Source: Blasia pusilla (taxonomy: Eukaryota > Marchantiophyta > Marchantiopsida > Blasiales). Taken from it: a stretch of 64,000 nucleotides of DNA. The stretch covers positions 56,668,001 to 56,732,000 of the forward strand of contig CM114271.1 in assembly GCA_050084515.1 (NCBI GenBank), given 5' to 3'. Below the pieces are notes generated by a model, which searched no databases, had not been told where the DNA came from, and saw nothing but the letters and a program-made list of their open reading frames with translations. The translations under genes were made by a program, and so were the position numbers. Position 1 is the first letter of the stretch. Every line of letters starts with the position of its first letter. Below, piece after piece: positions 11,140-22,727 of this stretch.

Positions 11140-12489
11140 GTCATGCCCGCCAAGAAGGATGTGCATGGCAACTAGATGGATAGGCGGATGTATGGAGATT
11201 ACTGACCTATCAATCGATAGATGAAGTCCGATAGATATGCCATGCTCATCCCTGAGGAGATCTTTGATGCGATTGGGCATGCAAAGGTCTTCAGTTTCTT
11301 AGATCTTCGAGCCCGATACCATCAATTGCCTATCAGATTGGAGGACATGCAGAAGATGACATTTTGGGGCATTGATCCTTACCGGATGGATTGCTTGTAC
11401 CAGTGGCAGTTCTTACCATCTGGGTTAAAGAACGCCCCGGCTGAGTTTCAGAGGGTCATGGATAGGATCTTGGTAGGTCTGGATCTTGCTAAGTGTTATA
11501 TTGATGACATCGTAGTCTTTAGCGCCATGGTTGAGGAGCATGAGCGACATCTAGAGGAAGTGTTTTGACGATTGGAGTTACATGGGCTGAAGCTACATCC
11601 AAGCAAGTGCAAGTTCTTCTACAACCAGATTGAGTACTTGGGTCATACAATATACCCAAGTGGCCTTGGTGTGCAGCAGACAAAGGTAAAGGCTACTATT
11701 TCACGCATTCCACGCTCTATAGATATGAGTCGAGTTTGTGCATTCATAGGATTGGCGAACTTCTATCGATGGTACGTCAAGGATTTCAGCTCGATTGCGA
11801 AGCCGTTGACCTTGCTGACCAAGGTGGATCAAGAATGGCACTAGGGGGATGAGCAGGAGAGAGCATTTCAACTCTTCAAGGAAAGATTGACGTCCGCGCC
11901 CATATTGAGGAGACCGATCAAGGGGCATCCTTTCCAGTTGCATACCGATTGGAGCATATTGGGGCTTGGAGTTGTGCTCACCTAGCATGACAATGATGGT
12001 AGAGAGTTCGTGGTGGCTAACGCTAGTCGCTCGAACAACGTTGCAGAGGTAAAGTATAGCTCATATGAGGGTGAGTGCTTGGCTGCAGTGTGGGCTGTCG
12101 CATATTTCAGATGTTATCTATTCGGAAATCCCTTTACCATCATTATTGATCATCAGCCACTTAAGTGGTTGATGGAGTCTGACAAGCTTACAGGGAAGCT
12201 TGCAAGGTGGGCTCTTTTATTGCAGGAGTATGACTTCCAGGTAGTGCATAGACCTAGGACACTCAACCAGGATGCAGATGGTTTGAGCCGTAACCCATGC
12301 TCGAGTCAGCAAGATGCAACTAGAGCTCGTTGGCATGGTGAGAGTTATGAGGAGTTGGTGCCAAGATGGCATGCATCAGCCTATTTGGGCTTGTTGGCTA
12401 TGGAGAGCCAAATTCTTAAGACTTCGATGGCGAGGTCTGATGGAGAGTCCTTAGATCCAGAGGTCGGTGAGGAGACGACAGGTGGCTGA
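11140..12489 (+). pseudogene. Gypsy reverse transcriptase-RNase H (stops in frame)
   Basis: RT signatures in order: FSFLDLRARYHQLPI (first catalytic Asp, near 11,295), FLPSGLKNAPAEFQRVM, and the active site CYIDDIVVF (YIDD at 11,497-11,508). They are followed by LHPSKCKFF, EYLGHTI and FIGLANFYRWYVKDFS. RNase H follows with LHTDWS, YSSYEGECLAAVWAV, FTIIIDHQPLKWL and the terminal DADGLSRNP near 12,285. The whole block is one frame, interrupted by stops at about 11,566, 11,842 and 11,983. Each is one transition from the family codon (CGA, TGG, CAG), in CG or CHG context. Upstream of 11,221 further stops occur in the expected GDYRPIN region. Confidence 0.88.
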
Positions 12490-12529
12490 GATATTCACGA
12501 CGATGGAGTGGTCTTGGAGTACCTGCGTA

Positions 12530-13640
12530 TATGCAGCATCACAAACAGAGTGGATGCTAGAGAGCGGGCTCGGATCCTACATCAATCCGGACGATTCTGG
12601 TGGGTTGGCACACATGTGTTGCGAGTGTGAGAGGATGGTAGAGTGCGTGTAGTGCCTCATCCTTCGCAGAGAGCACGTTTGGTGCGTCATGCCTACGAGG
12701 AGTTTGGTCATTTTGGAGTGAAGCAAACGTACAACTTGCTCCAGATTCAATATTGGTGGCAAGGCATGCAGGCTGACGTTCAACAATTTGTTGCTAGATG
12801 GTGTGTGATCGTGTTCGAGCATCATTCAATGCTCCGACTCTACAGTTGCATCCACTTCTGATCATGGGTTTAGGTTATAGATGGAGTTTGGATTTTGCAA
12901 GACCTTTGCCTTTGACAGAGCGCCATAGTCAGTATGTATTGTGATGGTCGAACATTTCTCGAAGTGGATAGAGTTGGTTGCATTGCCTGACAAAGCGAGT
13001 GAGGGAGTAGCGTATGCCTTCCTAGATGGAGTGTTGAGTCATTACGGCGCACCAGCTGAGGTGTTGACAAACCAGGGTACAGAGTTCCACGGGGAGTTTC
13101 AACCTTGTGTGATCAAGCACTGATCGACCACCGCACTACTTCGCGAGATCATCCTGAGGCGGATGGACTAGCGGAGCGGGTTGTGCAGACAGTGAAGAGA
13201 GGACTGCGCAAGTACGCCTTGGAAAGAGGTCATCTAGGAGATTGGGATCTTCGGCTGCCGTGGTTGGCGATGGGATAGAGATTCAGTAGGCAGGTATCCT
13301 TAGCATCTTTCTCACAGTACTTGTTGCTTTACGGCCGAGAGCTAGATTTACCTGCAACCATTCATCGAGATGTTGGTGAGGTGTTGAACCTTGATGAACC
13401 TCATGTATGGATGCGAGTATGTTCTTAGAGGACTGAGTTGTTTCGGAGAGTGACGCCCATGGCGTTTGAGAACTTGGTGATTGCGCAGCATCGGGATACG
13501 TTGAGGTATGCAACTATTCGGGGAGGTGATTATCGACCTACTATTCGGAGGTTTCATCATGGAGATTATATCTACTTGCAGCAGACGGCATCCATGACGT
13601 TGGATGTGACTCCAAGGCGCACTATCTTGAGAATGCGCAA
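12530..13640 (+). pseudogene. Gypsy integrase (broken, catalytic Asp lost)
   Basis: Integrase inserts the element cDNA into the genome. The N-terminal zinc-binding region reads HAYEEFGHFGVKQTYNLL and YWWQGMQADV (12,690-12,790). The core continues as SLDFARPLPLTER (first Asp, near 12,890), VEHFSKWIELVALPDK and GVLSHYGAPAEVLTNQGTEF. In this last motif the family's second catalytic Asp is Asn (AAC), a G-to-A change near 13,069. The third catalytic Glu lies in HPEADGLAERVVQTVKRGL (13,155-13,205). The C-terminal part (13,438-13,760) has VLPSDVLLLEERHG and CHLPNIDG. Frames change several times and stops are present near 12,861, 12,932 and 13,276. Confidence 0.83.
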
Positions 13641-13770
13641 GGTTTTGCCATCCGATGTTCTCTTATTGGAGGAACGCCATGGTATGGTTTGGAAGGACCA
13701 TGTGCGTAACTGTGTGCCATGTCATCTTCCGAACATTGACGGTAGATTTGATCCGAGCTTAGCAGTAGTT

Positions 13771-13925
13771 CCTGCATGCTTGCGGTTATGTTGTGTGGTT
13801 CCGCCCATGGTGTAGCCACTATGCTAGTCTGTGATGGGTGTTCAAGAGGATGGCATATGGCATGTTTGATGCCACCTCTCACTAGGGTTCCTCAGGGACG
13901 ATGGATGTGTCCCACATGTACATAG
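13771..13925 (+). pseudogene. PHD zinc finger at the end of gypsy pol
   Basis: PHD fingers read histone H3 tails. From 13,821 the chain reads [20 protein letters not shown], then [12 protein letters not shown] and a stop (13,923-13,925). Spacing is C-X2-C-X4-H-X2-C-X14-C-X2-C with Trp two residues before the penultimate Cys, matching the second half of the canonical C4HC3 PHD signature. The first Cys pair is less clear: candidates at 13,777, 13,789 and 13,794 lie across a frame change, so one frameshift probably damages the N-terminal zinc site. The finger directly follows the integrase C-terminus, the place where chromoviruses carry a chromodomain, and it ends the polyprotein shortly before the polypurine tract. 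Confidence 0.8.
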
Positions 13926-14107
13926 CGTAGGTAGTTCTACATTCCGACTTAAGTCTAGGATATGGATGACAAGAAGGCGACTAACGATGGGGCCACATGA
14001 GGACCTGGCCTTCTTGGTCTTAGCGTCCGAGAGATGTATGTCATGGTAGGTAGGGATAGATGGCTATCTGGAATTAGAGGGACCTAACCACCACCTAAGG
14101 GGGCGAT

Positions 14108-14287
14108 TGGAGATATTTTGGTACTTCTTGTCTCGTTGTTTGGATGCCATGAGTTAGCATGGGATCGTGCGTGTTTGTGTGTGTGTTTGGTGACAATGAT
14201 GTATGTTGTGTAGCGATGTGTATGTGCACGACACACTCCACTGACTGTTTGGCGCGGCTGAGATCTTTCCAGTTCATGTAACCAAAG
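14108..14287 (+). repeat. Gypsy 3' LTR (partial)
   Basis: A polypurine tract, AAGGGGGCGA (about 14,096-14,105), sits just before sequence starting TGGAGATATTTTGG, as expected at an internal/3' LTR boundary. Part of the LTR (GTGTAGCGATGTGTATG near 14,211) recurs at about 38,506 in related LTR-like sequence. The LTR appears to be cut at the junction with the helicase fragment near 14,288. Confidence 0.6.
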
Positions 14288-14800
14288 ATGCCCCCCCCTG
14301 ATCCACACCTGAATGAATGGATATTAGATGACCAATTTCATGAGTTACAATTTTTAGCCATTGGTTGGAAAGTGCTACTCATAGCAAATATCGACATGAA
14401 AAATCAGGTTGCAAATGATGCATCAGCTACTGTTGTAGATTGTGTATACAAACAAGATGAGCTAGTTGCTACAGTAGTAAGTATTCATTCCAACAACGCA
14501 ACTATCAGTGTCACTAGGACAAACTTTGCTACTCTCAAGTATGGCCCTAATAAGAAGTATCACAAATGCACATTTCCACTTATACTAGGATACGCCATGA
14601 TGAGACACAAGAGTCACGATTTAACTATCAAAGGAAAATGCCTACTAAAAATTAGATCAGCATTTGCGCCAGGTCTTATTTACGTTTTGCTATCTAGAGT
14701 CTAGAAAAGGATACAATTGCGGATTCCATGCAGCCTAGTCCCGACAGATTTTGAGGTTTTAATCAACAAATTTAACAATGTCGATTGAGAGAGGGATTTT
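14288..14800 (+). pseudogene. Helitron/PIF1-type helicase, C-terminal fragment
   Basis: PIF1-family helicases unwind DNA and form the helicase part of Helitron rolling-circle transposons. The fragment reads VLLIANIDMKNQVANDASAT, a C-terminal helicase element. It continues with FPLILGYAMMRHKSHDLTIK, matching the conserved (T/G)HKSQG(A/L)T motif with Gln-Gly changed to His-Asp. It ends with FAPGLIYVLLSRV (ALSRV-type motif VI) and, after an in-frame TAG at 14,702, VPTDFEVLINKF, which matches the usual continuation. N-terminal Walker motifs and any Rep domain are absent here. The HKSQG change and the stop suggest a non-functional copy. It abuts the gypsy LTR. Confidence 0.72.
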
Positions 14801-15128
14801 CTCATGGCGAGCAATGATGGTTCTCCATGAAGCCGTGCAAGAAGATCAGCTATTCCAGTTGGCTTATCGCCGACACCAGATACCGGAACACAATTGACCG
14901 GGACACCACAGCCTGCTCTGATTTTACATAGTGACAGCGGCTCGGATGACAAAGTTAAGGCTACTCCAACTACACACACAGTTCAGCCCCAGCTTCATGA
15001 CCATGAGCATCATAGCACCCAGATTTGTAGCAATAATTGCGCAACTATACTTATGCTTTCAATCTTGTTGACTGATGGACTAACAACAACACGTTCAGGT
15101 ACCACAATCATATGTTGATTTTTCCAAA

Positions 15129-16803
15129 ATGATATTGGATGACATGCCCACCCTGCCTGAAGAACCCAATGTCCAATTTGTCCCAACAACGAAAGCTCAA
15201 CTACGATATGCAAATAGTCCTGGGCTCGACCATTCCCATTGGTATGATGGTATTACCATCCGCCAGATAAGCCGAATGATAGACCAACGCAAATCTTGGG
15301 CGGCTTCATTCATAGAATAGAGTAAACAACCACCCGCCACAGGTAACTTTCTTTGTCATTCTCAGTTGCAATACTTTAGCGAGCACTTTGGTTGTATGCT
15401 TGTCTGCATTTCCCTTACAGCTGAGTACTTGTTGTGCAGGAATTCAGAAAGATATTATGGCACATAAGGGCATTGAATTCAATGAGGCTGAGCTGACGTG
15501 GCAGCAGGCTGCTATCCACTTTACAAGGTTAACTGCAGGCATAAATCCCGATCAATTCCAAGAGCTACGTGTTATCATGAAGCTCCCTCTCGAGATGTTG
15601 ATAAGCTTATCGTCCGCTAAGGCTGCTCATCTCATTGACCGAATGAAAAATGCTCGAGAAGTTGGAGCGCTTGCTGATTTCCCATCCGATACCAACCATA
15701 GTTCAGTTCCATATTCAACTCCATCGTCACAGTATCGAACTGAAAACTTTCCTGACCAGCGCGTGCAACCTCATTTATACATCGACAACGCCTCATACTT
15801 GGGTCCTAAACTAGGTGAGTCACTTGGTAAAAGGAAGTGCATTTAACATTTATCGGCCAACATGTGAGTATGCATGTCAATTGCTTTCTGGGTTTCTTGT
15901 GTATACTATACTATTTTTTAGATTTAACGAGGCTTGTTTTTACGTGTTTACTTATTGTGCATAGTTGTGGTAGGCCTTTAATACTTCGGCATCAGACCGC
16001 AACCCAGAAGTTATCCACATGATTTATTACCTTGTCTAAGGTTTGTTGTAAAGCATGTTTTTTCTCCATTGCATCAGCTCTTGAACTTTGAGAATCCATG
16101 TTTTATTACCATGCACTGCCTACCAGCATTGTGAAATGCCACAACAACTACCTTGGCCCATTTTTGTGATACTCCGCGATATAAATGTTTTACACACTTA
16201 TTTCACCATATTTGTGGTGCTATCTCACAGTGCATGTTTATGTGCAATACCATCTATTGCTTGCTAGTGCACACTGTTTCAACGTCAACTGGTCGACTTC
16301 ATGAATAAAGAGTTCATATTTTTTGCCTTGCAAACATATTCACTCAGCTGTACTGGCTTTACCATGAATTTGCAAATGAAGTTCTGTTTGAACACTTGCT
16401 TAAATTCCTCAGGTTTGGATTTTACTTCCCATCTGTTTTGTGGTGTTGTCTGCAAGAGGGAAGTTTTGCAACACGGCAAGCAAGTAGCTATGGTACACCC
16501 GACTCTCGTACTCATGCCATCCAGAAGAAGGGTCGCAGACGGAGGTTATTCAGCACAGAGGAAGAGCTACCAAGCATAGGGGCCCCGCTATACTGCAGCG
16601 ACTCTGTCCCAATAATGTCATTCAATGCTGCCCTCAAGAATATACGAATTGCAGAGGACCGGCTTGAGGAGTCTGAACATCACAATGACATTTTACGGAC
16701 TGTAATGTGTTCTCTAGCCAACGATAGTGACCAAAATGTACAAGAAAACCTTAATATGCAGAGTCAGGTGAAGTTGATTCACAACAAGCTACTGAAGTAT
16801 TGA
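15129..16803 (+). CDS. Uncharacterised, possibly spliced tail after the helicase
   Basis: I do not recognise this protein. Three same-strand open segments look protein-like. The first is at 15,129-15,320. The second is about 15,440-15,814, bounded by a TGTTGTGCAG acceptor and a GTGAGT donor. The third ends at 16,803 and begins after an acceptor near 16,412. The last segment ends in a charged helical stretch with heptad character (around AEDRLEESEHHNDILR), likely a coiled coil, and has a basic KKGRRRR patch suggesting nuclear location. It could be a C-terminal extension of the helicase ORF or a host gene piece carried by a Helitron. The exon structure is my inference. A stop at 15,318 lies before the best donor of the first segment. 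Confidence 0.33.
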
Positions 16804-19067
16804 TACCGACTCTGTTCTTCATAGTTTTATTACAGAGCTCTTGGCACATTCTCCTCAGGCGAAGCATCTGGATCTATGTGTGCCAAATAGTTGACAGCAA
16901 TTGTACATGCTGTCTGAATGAGCTGGGTTTCTACCATCTGTCCTTACATATAAACGTGTCGGCTCATTTTATGAAATTCTGAAGTGTACTCTGGCTCACT
17001 CCCACCATATGAGTAAAGTTGAGTGCTGCTCGTGTCAACGTTATTTTTTATTCATTTTTGGTGTGTTCCACCATCCCGAATAATAACCAAACAGCTACTT
17101 GATTGGTAGTCCCTTTCTTATTTACCTAATCTATAAGTCTGTTTTTATTCACTATTTCGATGATAAACTGTCTGTTGTTATTTCCATCGTTGCAGCACAC
17201 CAGGCTTACACCTGGATAATTCTGGAACATTTACAACACCTGTTCACTTCCATTTTACCCCAACCGTCCTACAGCCACCGCTGCACAGCAGCTAAACTGC
17301 TGCTGTCGACAACGTTTTACACACTAGTCCTTCTCACGCTTTTAATAAAACCTCTCGGATGTCACAGGAGCGAAACAACTACCAGTGTTCCAGTTATAAT
17401 ATCGGCCAAGTGTTATTAGTCTTAACCGTCAATTCAACGAATTACCACATCAGTGAATTTCGTGAATAAAGTTCGCTACACACTACATTATTAAACAGAG
17501 CTACCATCTCGCTTGTAGCGTGAGTGCATCTATAACATTTGTCTCGTAATTTGAATCCACTTCATAAGCACCCACTTACTTCTAACCAGCCCGTGAATCG
17601 CGAAGTGCATCAAGGGCGTGCCCGGCCAAAGTTACGAGACCGCAGTTGGTTACCCCCAGGCGAACCAGTTCATCATTTCCCGGCGTATAATAATATCCCC
17701 CACATTCTGAAGCAAGATACTTGTTTTTAGGGCGGCATTCCTGTCCCGACAGGTGTCGACAGTTGGGAGAGACGGGCCGGACAGACAGTTGAAAAAGTAT
17801 AGTTTTAGGTCCAGCCCGCTTTTTTTGGAACAAGTAACCACGACTCCGAGTCGCGGGTGAGCTGAGAGAATCGATGCACATGTGAGTTCGAGACACGTTT
17901 GCAAATATTGTTGGTGTCGAAGTAATCCCCACAACTCATGGGGTCACAGCGGCGATTAGCACGGATGTCGCGTTCGACGAAGTGTATCATGCGGACGTCG
18001 ATCATAATCGGTTCCCGTTCTCCCTCTCCCTCTGGTTGTAGCGAGTGATCTGATCTGATCGGCCACTCGTGCAACGACTCGAGTTCCGCCATTGCCAGAA
18101 ACAAATGGGAAGGTGATGCAATCCTCGAAGCATCACCAACATCCACGGCTCTTTTCACCAGAAGGCCATGGAGATTCCTGCCGAGTACCTGTAGAGCCGT
18201 GGGAGGCGATTCCACTTCCAAATCTCGTTCCAATTTCCCGACCATCGAGAAGCTTACCGATTTCCGAAAGCCCGGTTCCAATTCTACCGTATACAACAGT
18301 CTACCTCCAGAAAGTCCCACGGTTCACGATTCAAGGAGATTCCCTTGGAAAATTGGCGAGCTTCAGGACATTCTGGCTTCCTTTTGCTTCGTTACATTGC
18401 CTTGTGGATGTACCATCATCATGTACTTGCCATCACCCAGCCAGTGCTCGCCCGGCTAGTGTGTTTTGTCCGGATCCGACCTGCGCTCGCACTAGCGTGA
18501 GGGGCTGTCGGGTGCCAAAAGGCAACCAAATGAGAAGTGTAGCCTAGGAATGGAAACTGTTGTGATTGTGAGTAGCCCTCGCACAGCTGCTGCATTGTCC
18601 TGCGGCTCTAGTATATATATAGCTAGTGCTCGCTCGCCCTGCTCGCCTGTTCCGTCCGGATCCCACCTACACTCGCGCGCGCTAGTGACAGCAGGACTTG
18701 TCGTTAGGGGTTGTTGAGAGCTACAAGGCAACTGATCGAAAGAAACGGAAGGATCGGAAGCCCTTGGATACTTCCGAAGCCAGTAACAATCGATCCTCGA
18801 TTCAATTTCAGCCGACAAGACGCACGATTTGTCCCTGGCCTTCACAATCGGATACTTGGCCAGGTCTCCTCTCCTATGGAGAAATACTAATGGCACTTAC
18901 GATTATCGTAGAAAAATGCGGGCAACCCTGTTGCACAATACATCCAAGATTCGCAACTGATGATGCACTACACAGACTCATTCAGTATCGTGCCTCTATC
19001 GTGCCCGGTTGAATTTCTCCTCCTCGATTTTCAGTACTCTCCGCGCACTCCCGCCGAAAGCAACTGA
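16804..19067. other. No recognised gene
   Basis: Moderate-GC sequence with overlapping open frames on both strands (for example 17,805-18,320 minus and 18,092-18,547 plus) and no family resemblance that I can see. An imperfect direct repeat of roughly 70 bp, sharing AGTGCTCGC and GTCCGGATCC with similar spacing, starts near 18,444 and 18,624. A TATATATATA run lies at about 18,610. Confidence 0.4.
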
Positions 19068-19295
19068 GTGTGGATGGTAGAAGTGATAACAACTATCACG
19101 GAATGGCTCCAATCTCCGGTGGATTCTGCACCACACTTCCGGGAATTATTGCGGCTACTTGCGTTGAAAGATCATCCAGGCTATTATGCCAGAGTATCAT
19201 ACCTACAGAATTCGATCGAGCAAAGCGTTGAAGAAATCAAGTCCGTTGCTAAAATTCTGAAGGATCGGATCGTCATCTTTCAACCTCAGATTTGA
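19068..19295 (+). CDS. Small hypothetical ORF
   Basis: A 75-codon frame of balanced, amphipathic composition, for example FRELLRLLALKDHPGYYARV and SVEEIKSVAKILKDRIVIF, reading like a helical protein. No family is recognised. No neighbour, promoter or splice signal supports it, and it may be chance or part of an unrecognised exon. Confidence 0.18.
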   Translation: MWMVEVITTITEWLQSPVDSAPHFRELLRLLALKDHPGYYARVSYLQNSIEQSVEEIKSVAKILKDRIVIFQPQI

Positions 19296-21559
19296 CAACG
19301 CTGTGTTCATACTATCTCTGCGTATGGCTGATTTATCGGAGACTACCTTCGGACAACGCTTACGGATTGGTCACACTACACAATATGGCTGCCTCCTTTC
19401 AGAGAGACCGACACAGGAGGGGTAAAGACTCTCCGTGACATTACAGTGAGCATTACAGTATGTCTCGTCTTGTGTGGGTCCAAACCGATATGACGAACTC
19501 GCACACACATAGTTGAAAGCCAGCACATTCAACCGTTACCCACGAAGGGCCTCAGTGAGTATCTCCCGGGATTCTGAGAGGGACCGACATATATGAATTG
19601 ACGCCGGCATCATCGACACTTCGTGTTGAGTGAGTTTATTTATATCATGAGTAATATATTCCAAGCTCGACCAAGAAGGAGAATGTCTTCCACCGGAGCC
19701 CTCATCAAAACGGACCTGACATATGCCAATGAACCGAATACCAGACCATTCAAATTCAAGTAGGGATCGAGCACGAAAGATGATTTTTTCCCCAGAATTA
19801 CCTTTTGAGATGGACTGACCGCACGGTCGGAGCCCACTCGGACGAATCATAAAACTAATCATAGACTGGAATCATAAAACGAGTAACGAAAGACTTCCCA
19901 ATCCCGTCACGAGAGGCTGAGAGAAATTCTCCGTGCGTGGGCAAGATAGACTCATTGAGCAATCGGACACGATCGTTACAGAACCACAACATCACCATCC
20001 TCACTCATGCAGTACAACAAAGGTCGGAGAAGTACTATTTAGGAAATTCTACCGACCACAGCTCAAAATGTCACGTGAATCGTAGAGTGCCCAGGTACGG
20101 AAAAAGATCGGGACGACGGGAAGTTGAGGGTGAGCCTAAAGAAAGATCTCCAATATATATTGTAATTCCGGTGACACAGACAACTCATCGTGCTCTCCAA
20201 TTCTATGTGTTGAACCTTTCCACCGATAGAATCTTGCTCTCACCAACTTCAGCTCGAGCTTTTGCCATATCTATCCTTCACGAGCTGAGATATATAATGT
20301 CCAGACAAATATGTTCGGAAATCGAGACGTAAAGATGAAAATATGCTGATCAATCATCACAAGGGGATTCATCTAAGCAAGCTCCGTGTACAAGCGGTGC
20401 CATGGGTCAACTTTTCATTCTATTACAGTAAGATTACAAGGATGAAGTTACTAGTCAGGTCAACCCAAATACGTCGAGTAGATACTCATCTTCACGTCTT
20501 CGAACTGAGATCCATTAAATCGACGTGGACGCGTCCCTTCTTGCCGTACATGGAAATTGGCACGGCCTCATAGTCAAGGTCTCTATCCTCGTATACAAAC
20601 CCAACTAACCACACACATCTTTGTTATAGGGTTTAGGAGCACCGTCCACGGTGCTCCTGATTCACTTTGGAAACAAGGTCCCTTCGGGCAAGAACTCAAC
20701 TCTCTGCTCTGATTACCGGCAGCCATGGCTTTCATGGAACCGGTTTCAAGTTTACTTTCTCAGCTTAACAGTTTAAGGACCTGATTACATCGAGTAGCAA
20801 CGGAACGTCTCCTAGCTTAATTGTCGGACATTGGCTTCTGAATACACAACTGCAGCCCAGAGACGTTGAGTCACCGTCGATCCCTTCACAATGTACTTGT
20901 CAAATCTTCTTTTTTTTCCCTTTGTGACGATGAAACAGCTAACCAACGCAACACAAGATATCGCAAAGACCACGGGGGAAAGCACACGTCAACTCGATCA
21001 GACACTTGAATTGCAAGAGTTCCAGCTTCTTCATTAGCAACCCAAGAACGACTTCCATAGGTTCAGGGCCAACCCATCCAGACGATTTTCCTGGCTCATT
21101 TCCGCTTATCTCTACAGCCTGACAAGGACAAAGGCATCGACAGATACTTCACCAAACGTTTGCAGCATCCGCCATACCATCTCCAAACTAGCGACTTGAT
21201 TTTGTTAGTTCCCCTTCTATTCGTCTTCGTGGTATTCCCTGTCTCCATCATCTGCTCATCGGCCTCATCCATATCGATTTCTCTCTAATCGGTTTGTGTG
21301 TGCGTGATTGTGCCTTCACTCCAAGATCCCCCCACTACCAATTCGCGCTCGCCACTGAGTCAAAAGGAAGATTTAGGACCTCGTCCGAAGTAGACGATGC
21401 AAAGGAGAGGAGAAGGTGCAGGGTGAAGCCTTGTAACCATGTCTCTCGCGTAAGCCCCTGGTGCTTGGCTTCCCACACCACCACCCAATACATGCCACAC
21501 TTTTCTAGTGTGCCCGACGTCGCCGAGAACGGCAAGTCATTCTTTATGTTTTGTCTCTT
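19296..21559. other. No recognised gene
   Basis: Open frames such as 19,937-20,332 show no motif I recognise. The only structure I see is the hairpin at 20,635-20,658, listed separately. Short similar phrases (a TCAGAGAGACCGACA-like string near 19,398 and 19,576) recur, hinting at old duplication. Confidence 0.4.
20635..20658. repeat. Perfect short inverted repeat
   Basis: AGGAGCACCGT and ACGGTGCTCCT are perfect 11-bp complements separated by two bases. It could extrude as a hairpin or be a binding site. No gene next to it explains it. Confidence 0.7.
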
Positions 21560-21864
21560 AAAATAAGAGGAAATCCTGAAGAGTTTATTTTCAGAGCTAC
21601 TTGTAGTTTACTAGTATGTCTATAAAACCTTTGTCATCGCACGCGTGGCATAGTCTAGTCTTAAAAAGCACGTGTCGATAATAGTTTTTCAAATTCATAT
21701 TTAGAATTTGAAATTATATTTAATTTCAGACCTGAAATATAACTCTATAAAATATTATTTTTTTTAAATCTTTAAAGAGTAAATAATAATCACATTTAAA
21801 TAATACCAATTTCCCCTAAATAATTTCACTCGTCAATAAAATTTTGTATAATGATTATTCTTCT

Positions 21865-21906
21865 CATCAAAATAACATTGAGTCACTAGTGAATGTTATT
21901 TTGATG
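21865..21906. repeat. Perfect 15-bp inverted repeat, 12-base loop
   Basis: CATCAAAATAACATT (21,865-21,879) and its exact complement (21,892-21,906) flank a 12-base loop. Complementarity extends about five bases further outward with one mismatch. It looks like a small foldback or MITE remnant in AT-rich DNA. Confidence 0.75.
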
Positions 21907-22693
21907 GGAAGAGTGAAATTCTTAAATTTAGTTAATTTTAATTAATGAAGAATTCTCCTTTTCCATTCATTTTCCTTTCCCAATACATCACACCTGAATT
22001 AATAGGATTATTTTGACAAATATTCATATTATTAATTTTAAATTGTAAAATATAATTTCTATTTACTAAAATCTTACAAGAGTAATTACATTTCACTCTT
22101 CTAAGTAATTACATTCCTCCATTCAAATTTAAATGATATCCCAATCCCCTAAATAATTTTACCCTTCCATAAAATTTAAATAAATCTAGTCCTTCTCCAT
22201 TTAAATTTTTTTTTGCCTTTCCATCAAATATGAATTAAGGAAAAAATTATTTTTAGTTATTTATCATAACTATTTTAATTTATAAATATTTATGATCACC
22301 TATTATAATATTTAAAAAATTATCAATTGATTAATAATAAAAAAATCTATCCCACTCAAATCCCTATTCGTTTTCTCTCTCTACCTCTACCTATCTAATA
22401 TGGTTCAAACGATAAAACATGTTGGCCAATTTTGTCCTAATATCTCACTATCTTGTCTTATTATGCATATGGGGTCGGCAATTATTATTTAGATAATTAA
22501 AAGAGGATGCGGTTTGAGGATCCCTTCCTCTGGTAGTGACACGTGTAGTGTTTAATAGGTGGCTTAACATGTAACTGCGTAACTTAATTGCAATGTGTTT
22601 TTTTCACTCGTGCATAGCAAAGGGAAGATGCTAGTTCATCATCGTGGAAGATATCATCTTGTGATAACAATACTTCCCATCGCATTAAAACAT

Positions 22694-22727
22694 GTTAACT
22701 AGACTGTCTCACGACAGTCTAGTTAAC
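22694..22727. repeat. Perfect 15-bp inverted repeat, 4-base loop
   Basis: GTTAACTAGACTGTC and its exact complement are separated by TCAC, giving a strong hairpin. No coding context. Confidence 0.8.

Larger units (their letters stand above)
2181..14287 (+). mobile_element. Decayed Ty3/gypsy retrotransposon with DNMT and PHD domains
   Basis: The domains read in order on the + strand: Gag zinc knuckles (2.9-3.06 kb), aspartic protease (8.85 kb), C5 cytosine methyltransferase (9.42-10.55 kb), reverse transcriptase (11.15-11.85 kb), RNase H (11.9-12.3 kb), integrase (12.6-13.6 kb), PHD finger (13.8-13.9 kb), a polypurine tract and a 3' LTR. RT before RNase H before integrase is the gypsy (Metaviridae) order. 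A copia element (3,687-8,429) interrupts it between Gag and protease. DNMT motifs I, IV and IX-X, the RT-RNase H block and most of the integrase share one reading frame. This suggests one ancestral polyprotein, now broken by stops and frameshifts. The 5' boundary is not resolved. Confidence 0.85.
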
